Shown piece by piece: positions 1 through 8,878 of a stretch of 64,000 nt of DNA. This stretch comes from Alphaproteobacteria bacterium (GTDB lineage: Bacteria; Pseudomonadota; Alphaproteobacteria; UBA8366; Aestuariispiraceae): NCBI GenBank assembly GCA_006844765.1, contig SPJV01000096.1, forward strand, positions 1-64,000. The letters run 5' to 3'. The position numbers were made by a program, and so were the translations under genes. How positions within the stretch are numbered: position 1 is the stretch's first letter; each line of letters begins with the position of its first letter. Below the pieces are notes generated by a model that made no database searches, had not been told where the DNA came from, and was given only the letters and a program-made list of their open reading frames with translations.

Positions 1-250
1 GAAAGCGCGATAGCAGGAAGCCCTGATAAGCCTGACGCTGGACCGGCTCCCGACCCGAATTGTATGAATTCTCGATCAGGCTGTTGATCATCAGATTGTC
101 GGCAATCTGGACCGTCGCCCCCATCGCAGCCAGTTCCAGCGCGAAGTTATGGCCGATGAAGCCAGCCCCCCCAACCAGCAGGATCCGTTGATCCGCGAGC
201 TTCGGTTTCAGGCTGTCATAGGGAATATGAGATTTCGGTGTTTGAGACAT
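1..250 (-). CDS. NAD-dependent epimerase/dehydratase, N-terminal part (cut by window edge)
   Basis: The reverse strand is open from an ATG at 250 to the window edge, so only about 83 residues are visible. They contain a beta strand followed by GGAGFIG, the dinucleotide-binding glycine motif of extended short-chain dehydrogenases, then FALELAAMGATVQIADN, which fits the second Rossmann strand ending in an acidic residue that binds the NAD ribose. The family includes nucleotide-sugar epimerases and dehydratases. The gene lies 65 bases downstream of a DegT-type aminotransferase on the same strand, so the two probably form an operon for a modified sugar. The substrate cannot be told from this fragment. 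Confidence 0.8.
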   Translation of the reverse strand, partial: MSQTPKSHIPYDSLKPKLADQRILLVGGAGFIGHNFALELAAMGATVQIADNLMINSLIENSYNSGREPVQRQAYQGFLLSRF

Positions 251-315
251 CGTCGGATGCTCCTTCTGGTGCGCCTTTATTGCCCCTGCCTACGGGAGCA
301 TCTGGCCTTCTGCCA

Positions 316-1464
316 TCATCCCGCAACGACAGTATAGGCGGAAATAAAGGCCTCTGCTACCCGCTCTGCGCCATCGTCGCCCAGATGCGGGCCGACGGGC
401 AGAGAGATGGTTTGTGCTGCCAGCCATTCTGCGACCGGGAACTGCCCGTCGCGATAGCCATATTTTTGGGTGTAATAGGTGAACAGAGGCACTGGTCCCG
501 GATAATGAACGGAAGAACCGATCCCGCGCGCTTTCAGCACATCAACCACGGCTTCGCGGGAGACGGAGCCATCCTTCGGCAGCACGGCATTCAGGCAGTA
601 ATGGCAGCTCTGTGCTTTGCCATAACTGTTTGGGAAGACGGTCAGATCGGGCAGCGTGGCTAAGGCCCCACGCAATATGGCGTCATTGGCGGCGCGGCTC
701 TTTTGGAACTCATCCAATCGGGCGAGCTGCGATAGGCCGACAGCGGCTTCCACTTCGCTCATCCTGAAATTGAACCCCAGCGCATCGACGTCATAAAGAC
801 CGGGTCGCGCACGGTCGCCCAACATGCGGTTATAGCCGAAAGCCCGACGTTTCCTGATTGCGGTCGCCAGGCCTTTGTCATCGGTGGTCACCATGCCGCC
901 TTCGATGGAGGTCATGTGTTTGACCGGATAGAAGGAAAAGCTGCCTGCCAGTGCCAGCCCTCCCGCCTTGCGCCCGTCATAGGTCGCATCAGGCGCGAGC
1001 GCGCAATCCTCCATCACGAAGGCACCTTTGTCCTCCGCCACCGCGTGGATGGCATCCATGTCGGCAGGCAGACCCAGATAGTGGACAGGAATGATCGCGT
1101 CGAGCGGTCCTTCAACCTCGGCCAAGCGCGCCGGGTCCATGCAACCGGTCTCCGGATCGACATCGATGAAGACGGGCTCGCCGCCCAGCATCTCGACCGA
1201 ATGGGCGGTTGCGACATGGGTCATGGCTGGAACCGCAACTCGAGAGCCCTCGCCGATCCCCTTGGCGAAGATGATCAGGAATAACCCTGATGAGCAGCTG
1301 GAAACAGCGATTGCTTCAGCAACATCCATGCGCGCGGCAAAAGCGCGTTCGAATTCTTCGGTTACCTTGCCATGGACAAGCTGCCCACTCTCCAAAACCC
1401 GGCGCACGCCTTCAAAGGCAGCGTCATCGAGCATCGGACGGCCAAATGGTATCGTCTCAGACAT
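316..1464 (-). CDS. DegT/DnrJ/EryC1/StrS-family PLP aminotransferase
   Basis: This 382-residue protein has the normal length for sugar-nucleotide aminotransferases. Visible landmarks are the N-terminal PFGRP and LESGQLVHGKVTEEFE segment, the cofactor-binding EDCALAPDATYDGRKAGG stretch, and SFYPVKHMTSIEGGM, where the lysine in the PVKHMTS context is the expected PLP Schiff-base residue. The C-terminal NFRMSEVEAAVGLSQL is also typical. Enzymes of this family transfer an amino group from glutamate to a keto-sugar nucleotide. The start at 1464 has a strong AAAGGAGG ribosome site just upstream. The likely partner is the epimerase-type gene that follows. Which sugar is aminated is unknown. Confidence 0.9.
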   Translation of the reverse strand: MSETIPFGRPMLDDAAFEGVRRVLESGQLVHGKVTEEFERAFAARMDVAEAIAVSSCSSGLFLIIFAKGIGEGSRVAVPAMTHVATAHSVEMLGGEPVFIDVDPETGCMDPARLAEVEGPLDAIIPVHYLGLPADMDAIHAVAEDKGAFVMEDCALAPDATYDGRKAGGLALAGSFSFYPVKHMTSIEGGMVTTDDKGLATAIRKRRAFGYNRMLGDRARPGLYDVDALGFNFRMSEVEAAVGLSQLARLDEFQKSRAANDAILRGALATLPDLTVFPNSYGKAQSCHYCLNAVLPKDGSVSREAVVDVLKARGIGSSVHYPGPVPLFTYYTQKYGYRDGQFPVAEWLAAQTISLPVGPHLGDDGAERVAEAFISAYTVVAG

Positions 1465-1605
1465 AAGGTGTTCCTCCTTTCTGGAAGTCCTAAGGCAATA
1501 ATGAGCAAGATTCGCGCCAAGGGTCTAAGGCTTTCCGCGACGCCCATTGATACTTGATCGTCTTCCAAGAGGGCGGCACCCTTGTCGTTAAGTAGGGAGG
1601 GGAAG

Positions 1606-2442
1606 ATGCGATTTCTGAGAAATCGGTTCATGATCGTGCTTGCGGGCGCGTTCCTATTTGGCTTGGGGCTGATCGGTCTTGGCCTGCGCGATACCTATCT
1701 TTCGACCATGGAACGGGTCGTAATTGAGGACGAGGGCGCGGGAGAGAGAGAACTCCACCTTGCCATCTTGGGTGATATCCATGTTTCGGCGGAGGAGGCA
1801 GTCCTGGACCGTCTCTCCGCTGTCGTAGAGGAGGTTATTGCCGCCAAGCCGGATATTATCCTTCTTGTCGGCGACTATACCATTGCGGCGGCCACCGCTG
1901 TTAGAGGTGGGGAAGCTGGGCGCAAAGCCATTGCAGCACGCCTGGGGGGGCTGACGAAGGCTGGTCCGGTCTTCGCGGTGTTGGGAAACCATGATGTCTG
2001 GGACAGTGCTGAGGCTTGGGACTCCGTCCTGACCGGTGCTGGCATTACAATGATGGATAACCGTGTTGCTTTGATTGACGTTGCGGGGACCCAGATTTGT
2101 TTGCGCGGCCTTGGGGATGTTTATTCCCGTCAGTATCGCCCAACGACTTTTCCACCGGGTTGCGCAGAGCTGCGGAAGCTCTCCATGACGCATGATCCAA
2201 TGGCAGCTTTTATGGAAGCGGCCTATCCTGGGCTGATGGTGGCAGGGCATACCCATTGTGGTCAGCTGCGTGTGCCCCTGTTGGGCGCCTTTTGGGTGCC
2301 GACCAGGGCGCCGGCCGCCGCCCATTGCGGGCTGTATCAGGATGAGGGGCGGCTGCTGTGGGTCACGGCAGGGCTTGGGGCAAGTCTAATACCGGTAAGG
2401 GTTGGGACACGCTCGGCCTGGGACTTGATTACGCTTCGCTAA
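1606..2442 (+). CDS. Membrane-anchored metallophosphoesterase, YkuE-like
   Basis: This 278-residue protein begins with a basic stretch and one hydrophobic segment (about residues 8-27), which suggests an inner-membrane anchor with the catalytic domain outside. Calcineurin-type metal-binding motifs are in order: GDIH, GDYT, GNHDVWD and AGHTHCGQ. Relatives with this layout hydrolyse phosphoesters, including lipid-linked substrates such as UDP-diacylglucosamine analogues, but the substrate here is not deducible. I chose the ATG at 1606 because AGGGAGG lies six bases upstream; a TTG start at 1582 is possible but lacks a site. It is divergent from the aminotransferase and precedes gentisate dioxygenase by 90 bases. 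Confidence 0.85.
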   Translation: MRFLRNRFMIVLAGAFLFGLGLIGLGLRDTYLSTMERVVIEDEGAGERELHLAILGDIHVSAEEAVLDRLSAVVEEVIAAKPDIILLVGDYTIAAATAVRGGEAGRKAIAARLGGLTKAGPVFAVLGNHDVWDSAEAWDSVLTGAGITMMDNRVALIDVAGTQICLRGLGDVYSRQYRPTTFPPGCAELRKLSMTHDPMAAFMEAAYPGLMVAGHTHCGQLRVPLLGAFWVPTRAPAAAHCGLYQDEGRLLWVTAGLGASLIPVRVGTRSAWDLITLR

Positions 2443-2532
2443 GAGAGGCGGGCGCTGGGGCGAGATCAGGAGTGGGTTGATCCTGGAGCCTAGGGGCGTC
2501 ACCTTGATCGCAATGATAAGGGAGGATGTGTG

Positions 2533-3657
2533 ATGGTGCCAAAAGACGAGCGGGATAATCAGGTTGGCCGCGCGATTGTCGAGGATGATGCGGCGCTTGC
2601 AGCTTACTATGAGGAGCTTGATGGGTTCGAGACCGGCGCGCTATGGACCGTCGCGAATGAGATCGAACCTTGGGAGCCGACACCGTCCTCTGCCCCGACA
2701 ATCTGGCGTCATGCGGATTTGCGGGAGCGTATTTTCCGGGCATTGGAACTGGTGAAGCCGGAGCAGGCAGGACGCCGGGTTGTCTATCTGCGGAACCCCA
2801 AACGCCGTGATGTCAGTGCCTGCTGCGGTTGGCTCTTCAGCGGCATTCAGGTGATGAGCCCGGGGGAGCGTACGAGCGCGCATAACCACGCGGCCTCCGC
2901 ATTGCGCTTCGTTATGGAAGGGACGGGGGCATATACGGTCGTGGATGGGCATGAGATTACGCTTGGCGCGCGGGACTTTGTGATCACCCCGAATGGGACC
3001 TGGCATGACCATGGCGTGCGGGAGGATGGTGAGATATCGATGTGGCAGGATGGGCTGGACATCCCGTTGACCAATGCCTTGGAAGCGAATTTTTACGAGG
3101 TTCACCCAGACCTGTATCAGAAACCGAATTATCCATTGAATGACTCGCCGAACAGCTATGGCGCGCCGGGGCTTCTGCCGGTCGATGATACCTGGCAACA
3201 TGCCTACTCGCCGTTGATGAAATTCGCGTGGGAGCCGACTTATGAGGGGGTCTTGAACTATGCGAAGGCAACCGACGGCTCGCCCTATGACGGCGTTATC
3301 ATGCGCTATACCAACCCGAAGACCGGCGGCCATGTCATGCAGACAATGGGCGCGCATATGCAGATGCTACGCCCTGGAGAAGCCACCAAGGCCCATCGAC
3401 ATACCGGCAATGTGATCTATCACGCAGCCAAGGGGTCGGGTTATTCCGTCATTGGCGGGGTGCGCTATGACTGGACGGAAAAGGATATATTCTGCGTTCC
3501 CGCCTGGACCTGGCACGAACATGCCAATATGTCGGACAGTGAAGACGCCTGCCTGTTTTCCTTCAACGACTTCCCGGTGATGGAAAAGCTCGGCTTTTAT
3601 CGGGAAGAACCCTACCGCGACAATGATGGCCATCAGCCCGTGACGGGCAATGCCTAG
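2533..3657 (+). CDS. Gentisate 1,2-dioxygenase (bicupin ring-cleavage enzyme)
   Basis: Two cupin domains are visible in 374 residues, the usual length of gentisate and 1-hydroxy-2-naphthoate dioxygenases. The N-terminal cupin has the iron-ligand pattern HNHAASALRFVMEG followed by WHDHG. The C-terminal cupin has HRHTGNVIYHAAKG and WHEHAN. The enzyme opens gentisate between C1 and C2 to give maleylpyruvate in the cytoplasm. The next gene, 22 bases downstream, is an FAH-family hydrolase that could act later in the same pathway. A candidate 3-hydroxybenzoate 6-hydroxylase supplying gentisate lies at 31.8 kb. The ATG at 2533 is preferred over GTG 2530 because GGGAGG ends seven bases upstream. Salicylate or hydroxynaphthoate as substrate cannot be excluded. 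Confidence 0.85.
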   Translation: MVPKDERDNQVGRAIVEDDAALAAYYEELDGFETGALWTVANEIEPWEPTPSSAPTIWRHADLRERIFRALELVKPEQAGRRVVYLRNPKRRDVSACCGWLFSGIQVMSPGERTSAHNHAASALRFVMEGTGAYTVVDGHEITLGARDFVITPNGTWHDHGVREDGEISMWQDGLDIPLTNALEANFYEVHPDLYQKPNYPLNDSPNSYGAPGLLPVDDTWQHAYSPLMKFAWEPTYEGVLNYAKATDGSPYDGVIMRYTNPKTGGHVMQTMGAHMQMLRPGEATKAHRHTGNVIYHAAKGSGYSVIGGVRYDWTEKDIFCVPAWTWHEHANMSDSEDACLFSFNDFPVMEKLGFYREEPYRDNDGHQPVTGNA

Positions 3658-3679
3658 ACCAAGGATTGGAGACTAAGAC

Positions 3680-4591
3680 GTGAGACTCGTGACCTATCGG
3701 GAAATGCCGGATGATCAAGGGCGGCTCGGCGTCTTGGTCGATGAACTGGTCGTTGATGTAGAGCTGTTGGGCGCGTCGGAAGGCGAGGTTATGCCGTCGA
3801 CGATGCTGGAGATGATCGACCTGGGGCCGACAGCGATCCCGGTCCTTCGCGACATGGTCGAACGGCATCGCGCCTCCTGGCCAATCGGGGTTGCGATCCC
3901 GCAGTCGAACGCCCGGTTGTTGGCGCCGATCCCGCGAACCCGGAAGAACATCTTTGGTATCGGATTGAATTATCTGGAGCATGTGGAGGAATCCGCCCGG
4001 GGTCTCGATACCTCCCGGGATCTGCCGGAAAAGCCTGTGGTCTTTTCCAAGCCACCGACCGCCATCATCGGACCGGGGGAGCCGATCCAGCATAATGCGA
4101 ATATGACCCAACAACTTGATTGGGAAGTCGAACTGGCAGTCATTATCGGCAGCAATGCCACCCGCATCTCGGAAGCTGAGGCGATGTCGAAGATTTTCGG
4201 CTACTCGGTTATGATCGATGTTTCCGCCCGTGATAACCGGCGGGCCGGGCAGTGGATTTTCTCCAAGGGCCAGGACAGCTATGCGCCTTTCGGCCCCTGC
4301 ATCGTGACGGCGGATGAATTGACGGAGCCGCAGAACCTCAATCTGTGGCTGACCGTGAATGGGGTGGAGAAACAGAACTCCAACACCAAGCATATGCTGT
4401 TCAAGATCCCGACATTAATCGCGGATATCTCCACCGGTATGACGTTGGAGCCCGGTGATGTTATCGCAACGGGGACGCCTGAAGGTGTTGGCGCCGGGCG
4501 TGATCCACAGGAATTCCTGTGGCCCGGCGATGTTGTCGAATGCGGTGTGGAAGGCATCGGCGAACTTCGCCATCCCGTGGTGAAAATCTAA
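3680..4591 (+). CDS. Fumarylacetoacetate hydrolase-family protein, probable fumarylpyruvate hydrolase
   Basis: The 303-residue product has the FAH fold signature: GIGLNYLEHVEE, VVFSKPPTAIIGPGEPI, then the metal-binding acidic residues in LDWEVELAVIIG and the later aspartate in VSARDNR, with WIFSKGQDSYAPFGPCIV and GDVIATGTPEGVG near the end. The family cleaves C-C bonds in oxo-acids or isomerises them. Position right after gentisate dioxygenase suggests it splits fumarylpyruvate or maleylpyruvate into pyruvate plus fumarate or malate; this function is inferred from context. No maleylpyruvate isomerase is recognisable next to it. The start is GTG at 3680 with GGAG eight bases upstream. Confidence 0.82.
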   Translation: MRLVTYREMPDDQGRLGVLVDELVVDVELLGASEGEVMPSTMLEMIDLGPTAIPVLRDMVERHRASWPIGVAIPQSNARLLAPIPRTRKNIFGIGLNYLEHVEESARGLDTSRDLPEKPVVFSKPPTAIIGPGEPIQHNANMTQQLDWEVELAVIIGSNATRISEAEAMSKIFGYSVMIDVSARDNRRAGQWIFSKGQDSYAPFGPCIVTADELTEPQNLNLWLTVNGVEKQNSNTKHMLFKIPTLIADISTGMTLEPGDVIATGTPEGVGAGRDPQEFLWPGDVVECGVEGIGELRHPVVKI

Positions 4592-4642
4592 CGACGGCAG
4601 CATTGACTCGCGACGCGGGTTTCGGGTATCCGGAACCTGCTC

Positions 4643-4661
4643 GCGGCGATGGCGTCGCCGC
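4643..4661. terminator. GC hairpin after the FAH-family gene
   Basis: Bases 4643-4649 pair perfectly with 4655-4661 around a five-base loop. It sits about 50 bases after the hydrolase stop codon and could mark transcript end or protect the 3' end. There is no clear T-run, so rho-independent termination is uncertain. Confidence 0.35.
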
Positions 4662-4725
4662 ATAAGAGCTTTCCGGTGTTTCCGTCCCGCGCTTTTAGTG
4701 GGGCAGATGCACCCTTCGGCCTGAA

Positions 4726-4782
4726 CGCCCGGTTGTCGTGCCGGGCGGGAAAACAGCTCTCCGTCCGGTGGGAAAGGAGAGC
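4726..4782 (+). promoter_or_regulatory. Two-hairpin leader in front of creatinase, second hairpin masks the ribosome site
   Basis: Two stem-loops are stacked directly before the creatinase start. The first pairs 4726-4732 with 4741-4747 (CGCCCGG/CCGGGCG, eight-base loop). The second pairs 4756-4762 with 4776-4782 (GCTCTCC/GGAGAGC, 13-base loop). The 3' arm of the second is the Shine-Dalgarno sequence itself, four bases from the ATG at 4787. Each hairpin has the string GGGAAA, once just after the first stem and once in the second loop. The pairing is read from sequence; a role in translational control is inferred. I could not match it to a known riboswitch class. Confidence 0.45.
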
Positions 4783-4786
4783 ATAA

Positions 4787-6049
4787 ATGAATTCCCAACG
4801 CTTTAATTTCGAAACGGATGGTGCAGCTCGGCTGAGTGATGCAGGCCGATCCGATTTCTTTGTCAGCCATAATGGGGAGAAGGCAGCGCTGCCATTCTCC
4901 ACTGCCGAATATGAACGGCGGCTGACGGGTCTCCGCGAGACGATGGCCGCGCGCGATATCCCGGCGGTGCTCTTAACCTCAATGCATGGGATCGCCTATT
5001 ATTCCGGCTTCCTTTATTGCAGCTTCGGTCGCCCTTACGGCTGTGTGGTGACGCAAGATCGTTGTGTGACGATCTCCGCCAATATTGATGCAGGGCAGCC
5101 GTGGCGTCGGTCCGTCGCGGAGAATGTGATCTACACTGACTGGCGGCGAAATAACTACTGGCGCGCGGTGGTGGAGATTGCCGGGGCGCCTGGTCGCTTG
5201 GGTATCGAAGCGGATCACATGACCCTGGCGCAGCGCAGCGTGTTGGCCGAGTTCATGGAGGATCCGGAAATCATCGATATTGCACCCGCCAGCATGGCGT
5301 TTCGCATGCTGAAATCGGATGAGGAAATCGCCTTGATCCGCGAAGGCGCCCGCATTGCCGATCTTGGTGGCGAGGCTATCCGGGCTGCGATCTGCGAAGG
5401 AACGCGGGAGATCGATGTGGCCATGGCGGGCCGTGATGCGATGGAGGCGGAGATCGCGCGGTCCCATCCGGACAGTGAAATGCGCGATAACTGGGTTTGG
5501 TTCCAGTCGGGTCTCAACACCGATGGCGCCCATAATCCGGTCACAACGCGTAAATTGGAATTGGGCGATATCCTGAGCCTCAACTGCTTCCCGATGATCT
5601 CGGGATATTACACCGCGCTCGAACGCACGCTTTTCCTGGGAGAGCCCGACGCAGCCTCCCGCCGGATCTGGGACGCCAATGTTGGCGCCCATGAGATCGG
5701 GCTCGACCTGATCAAGCCCGGGACGTCCTGTGCAGAGGTTTGCGATGGCATCAATCGCTTCTTCGAGGTGGAAGGCCTGCTGCAGTACCGGTCCTTCGGT
5801 TACGGCCACAGCTTCGGTGTCCTCTCCCACTACTATGGCCGGGAAGCAGGGCTGGAGTTCCGGGAGGATATCGACACGGTATTGGCACCGGGTATGGTGG
5901 TCTCAATGGAGCCGATGCTTTGGGTTCCGGAAGGACAACCAGGCGCCGGCGGTTATCGGGAGCATGATATCCTGGTCGTCACCGAAGACGGCGCAGAGAA
6001 CATCACCGGCTTCCCCTATGGGCCGGAGCGGAACATCATTTCAGCATGA
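4787..6049 (+). CDS. Creatinase (creatine amidinohydrolase)
   Basis: The 420-residue protein closely follows the Pseudomonas creatinase sequence as remembered: YYSGFLYCSFGRPYG, NIDAGQPWRRSV, VIYTDWRRNNYW, SGLNTDGAHNPVTTRK, GDILSLNCFPMISGYYTALE, YGHSFGVLSHYYGREAG and GAGGYREHDILVV. It has the M24 pita-bread fold with an N-terminal domain (to about residue 165) and a C-terminal catalytic domain. His249 in TDGAHNPV corresponds to the catalytic histidine, and the glutamate in SMEPM is also kept. The enzyme hydrolyses creatine to sarcosine and urea in the cytoplasm and needs no metal. It is about 17 residues longer at the N terminus than the Pseudomonas enzyme. No creatininase, sarcosine oxidase or transporter gene lies nearby, so it appears isolated. 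Confidence 0.92.
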   Translation: MNSQRFNFETDGAARLSDAGRSDFFVSHNGEKAALPFSTAEYERRLTGLRETMAARDIPAVLLTSMHGIAYYSGFLYCSFGRPYGCVVTQDRCVTISANIDAGQPWRRSVAENVIYTDWRRNNYWRAVVEIAGAPGRLGIEADHMTLAQRSVLAEFMEDPEIIDIAPASMAFRMLKSDEEIALIREGARIADLGGEAIRAAICEGTREIDVAMAGRDAMEAEIARSHPDSEMRDNWVWFQSGLNTDGAHNPVTTRKLELGDILSLNCFPMISGYYTALERTLFLGEPDAASRRIWDANVGAHEIGLDLIKPGTSCAEVCDGINRFFEVEGLLQYRSFGYGHSFGVLSHYYGREAGLEFREDIDTVLAPGMVVSMEPMLWVPEGQPGAGGYREHDILVVTEDGAENITGFPYGPERNIISA

Positions 6050-6069
6050 TTGTGATAGGTCTGCATGAT

Positions 6070-6115
6070 TTTAAAGGGGCGGGTCTTTGGCTTACAGGAC
6101 CCGTCCCACCTTTAT
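6070..6115. terminator. Imperfect hairpin between creatinase and the Gfo/Idh gene
   Basis: AAAGGGGCGGGTC around 6072-6084 is largely complementary to the stretch ending ACCCGTCCCACCTTT. It lies between two convergent genes; its right arm overlaps the last codons of the minus-strand gene. It may terminate both transcripts. Confidence 0.45.
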
Positions 6116-7108
6116 TGCCCGGCCAGTGTTTGCTGCTTCCCAGGCGCACAGACAGATGTTCATGACCTGGAAGACGTCCGCCGCATCGACGTTCGGATCC
6201 CGGTCTTCGCGGATGGCGTCGACAAAATCCGGTAGCAGGTCGAACTTCTTAATGCCGGGATAGGGAACATCGAAGGGTTCTTCATCTTCTGGCTGGTCAC
6301 CGCGATAAAGACGCGCCGGACCATTGGCATTCTCAAAGCTGAGTTTGGTGCCATAGATATTAAGACTATGGAACTTCTGCCGCTGCGGGCCAAAGGTCGT
6401 CGTGGATTTCGCCATCAGATCGCTTTCGAAGCGTAACAAGGACGTCATCGTGTCGGGGTAGGGGAATTGGTTTCCGGCGGTGAGCTTTTTGGCGGCCATG
6501 GCGGTCACTTCGACCACCTCTTCTCCCGCGATCCAGCGCATCAGGTCGATCAGGTGAATGCCGCCGCCATAGGTCACGCAATAAAACGGCATCTGCCCGC
6601 GCCAGCCTTCGGTGATTTTCCAGAGGATCTGATGGATGTAATCGCCTTCCATATAGTGCAGATCGCCGAACTCTCCGTTACGAACCATCTCGCGCACGGC
6701 TTGAAAGCGGGGGCTCTGTCGTAGGATCAGATTGGAAGACAGCTTTTTGCCACTGTCCGACCAGGCGCGCATGACACGCTCCAACCCGTCTCGATCCAGG
6801 GAAATCGGTTTTTCGCAGAAGACATGCTTACCGGCTTCGAACGCAGCGACTGTCTGTTCTACGTGGAAATTGTCATAGGAACAGACAGAAACGGCATCGA
6901 TCTCCGGATCATCGACAATCTTGCGCCAGTCATTGTGGCGTGCTGAGACGTCGTGCCGGTCTGCGACGGCGTTGAGATGTTCCGGATTGATATCGCAAAC
7001 AGCTTTTACGCTGACGCCTGGGATCGCGTTGTATCCGATGACATGCTGTTCCCCTACACCGAGGCCGATGACCCCGGTGCGCAGGGACGGGGTGTTATCG
7101 GGCTGCAT
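6092..7108 (-). CDS. Gfo/Idh/MocA-family NAD(P)-dependent oxidoreductase
   Basis: The 338-residue product shows the Gfo/Idh pattern: an N-terminal Rossmann strand TGVIGLGVGEQH, the second-strand acidic VCDINPEHL, the hallmark HVFCEKPISLD with its conserved E-K-P, then a C-terminal alpha/beta domain with GGIHLIDLMRW. The family oxidises or reduces sugars, inositols and similar hydroxyl compounds; the substrate is unknown. Its ATG at 7108 lies inside the end of flgK, overlapping it by 14 bases in another frame, so the two are probably co-transcribed. A metabolic dehydrogenase directly after flgK, where flgL often sits, is unusual. The ribosome site is poor (GGAGA is too close), which suggests translational coupling to flgK. 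Confidence 0.87.
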   Translation of the reverse strand: MQPDNTPSLRTGVIGLGVGEQHVIGYNAIPGVSVKAVCDINPEHLNAVADRHDVSARHNDWRKIVDDPEIDAVSVCSYDNFHVEQTVAAFEAGKHVFCEKPISLDRDGLERVMRAWSDSGKKLSSNLILRQSPRFQAVREMVRNGEFGDLHYMEGDYIHQILWKITEGWRGQMPFYCVTYGGGIHLIDLMRWIAGEEVVEVTAMAAKKLTAGNQFPYPDTMTSLLRFESDLMAKSTTTFGPQRQKFHSLNIYGTKLSFENANGPARLYRGDQPEDEEPFDVPYPGIKKFDLLPDFVDAIREDRDPNVDAADVFQVMNICLCAWEAANTGRAIKVGRVL

Positions 7109-8840
7109 TCTCCAGCTGCTCCAGCATGCGGTTGGTCGCGTCGATCACGCGGGCGGTGGCGGCGAAGGAGTTCTGGAAGATCGTCAATCGCGCCACTTCC
7201 TCGTCGATGTCGACACCAAGCTCGTCCCGCAAGGCGTTCTTCAGGTCATCCCTAAGGACGGTTGAGGTATTGGTTAGCCGCGTGACCACTTCCGCTTGCT
7301 TCGTCACATCGGTCAACATGCCGGTCAACAGGCTCGTGTAATCCTTGTTCGTCAGCGAAACACCGGTTCCGTTGAAACTGCGGTTATTGCCGTTCAAGGC
7401 TTCAACGACAGCATTCCCGGACAGTTTCTTTAACTGTTCAGTCCCGGCCGACAGTGTGTCATTCACCCGCAAATTGAGCCGGGTCACACTGTCCGGTGTC
7501 GTGCCTGTTTCCACCTCGAAGAAGTTACCCGCTTCAGCCGGTGATTGATCAGGCCCTAAAGTCGCATTGTTATAGGCGCTCGCAAGTGTCGGCGGATCAA
7601 GAGCTGCAAAGGTCTGCGGATCAGTTGAAATCAAGCCGAGTGTTTGCAGAGGAGTCCCTGTTGTATCGTCCAGCGTAAGCGTCGTACCGGCGACGGTCGA
7701 AATTTCCAGCGTGTCGAACGCGGTAACCCGGGCCCGCACATTGGCGACGGCATTGAGCGATGTCGCGATATCATTCAATGTATCACTAGCACCGATGGTA
7801 ATTGTTGTGGCACCGGCACCGACATCGATCGTGAATTGATCTCCTGCATTGATAGTTCCTGCGGCGACCAAGTCTGACGCAGGATCGGCGCCTACAGTGC
7901 CAACGGTTTGACGGGTGGCATCATCGACCAGATCGAACGAGAACTCATCCAACTGTTTGCGCAGCTTTTGGATTGTGGCGACACCCTCGGTGTTGGAACT
8001 GGTACCGGTAAAGTCCTGGCGGATGAAGTCCAGGATCGCCTTCAACTCTCCGTCCGGCAGATTGCCGTCTGTGACCAGGTTCGTGCTGGGGGAGCCGGAT
8101 TTTGTGAGGCTTCCATTCGCCGTTGAATAGGTGAAGGTCGACGCGACCGCATCGGATAGATCAAGGCCTGTCGTCGTATAGACAACCGTTGCGCCATCCG
8201 CGCGGTCGAATGTTTTGATGTCCATGATCTCGCTAAGCCGCTCTAGCTGACCATCGCGCAAGTTTTCAAGGGCTGATGTGGGACGACCGGCAGATTTGTC
8301 GCCGACAATGTCTGTGTTAAGGCGGTCGATCTCGCTCAGAACCTCATTCAATTCGGTTACCAGATCGACGGCGTCCTGCTCGGCGACGGATTCGATTGTG
8401 TCGAGGCCGTTGCTGATCCGCTCAATTTCCGAGACCAATGATTGACCGGATAAGATCACCTCGGATTCTGCGGCATTGCTCTCTGGGGCGGCTTCAAAAG
8501 CCTTCCAAGCCGTGCGCAGATTTTCCATTGCATCGGACAACGGTGTTGAGCCGGAGATGGTGCCGGTTAGTTGTTCCAACTGCTCGTACAGCCGATTGCG
8601 GGTTCCATTTGCCGTGGCCTCCCGCTGTGCTGTGAACAAATCTCTTTGCAGTGAATCATTCGTGCGGCGTTCGATGTCGGAGATTTCGACACCACCAAAC
8701 TGATTATTTGCAAAGACAGCGCGCCGCGCGTTGTAATTTTCGTTCGTCGAATTGGCGATGTTGTCCGAGACCGTTCTGATCCCGGTATTCAGCGCGCCAA
8801 TTGAAGAGACGGCTATGTTGAGTGCGCCAAAAAGGCTCAT
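7095..8840 (-). CDS. flgK: Flagellar hook-associated protein 1, FlgK
   Basis: The 581-residue protein begins SLFGALNIAVSSIGALNTGI and DNIANSTNENYNARR, the helical N terminus shared by axial flagellar proteins. The C terminus (VVTRLTNTSTVLRDDLKNAL, then heptad-rich ATARVIDATNRMLEQLENA) is the matching export and coiled-coil end. FlgK is the first hook-filament junction protein, exported by the flagellar type III system. The middle (about residues 300-430) is Thr/Gly/Asp-rich, as in surface-exposed FlgK domains. It is the last flagellar gene of the flgI-rod protein-flgN-like-flgK run and is preceded by its own sigma-54-like promoter. Its stop overlaps the start of a Gfo/Idh gene. flgL is not in the window. 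Confidence 0.93.
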   Translation of the reverse strand: MSLFGALNIAVSSIGALNTGIRTVSDNIANSTNENYNARRAVFANNQFGGVEISDIERRTNDSLQRDLFTAQREATANGTRNRLYEQLEQLTGTISGSTPLSDAMENLRTAWKAFEAAPESNAAESEVILSGQSLVSEIERISNGLDTIESVAEQDAVDLVTELNEVLSEIDRLNTDIVGDKSAGRPTSALENLRDGQLERLSEIMDIKTFDRADGATVVYTTTGLDLSDAVASTFTYSTANGSLTKSGSPSTNLVTDGNLPDGELKAILDFIRQDFTGTSSNTEGVATIQKLRKQLDEFSFDLVDDATRQTVGTVGADPASDLVAAGTINAGDQFTIDVGAGATTITIGASDTLNDIATSLNAVANVRARVTAFDTLEISTVAGTTLTLDDTTGTPLQTLGLISTDPQTFAALDPPTLASAYNNATLGPDQSPAEAGNFFEVETGTTPDSVTRLNLRVNDTLSAGTEQLKKLSGNAVVEALNGNNRSFNGTGVSLTNKDYTSLLTGMLTDVTKQAEVVTRLTNTSTVLRDDLKNALRDELGVDIDEEVARLTIFQNSFAATARVIDATNRMLEQLENAAR

Positions 8841-8878
8841 GGGTCGATCCTTCCGTTTCTACGGTCACTCTTGTCCAT

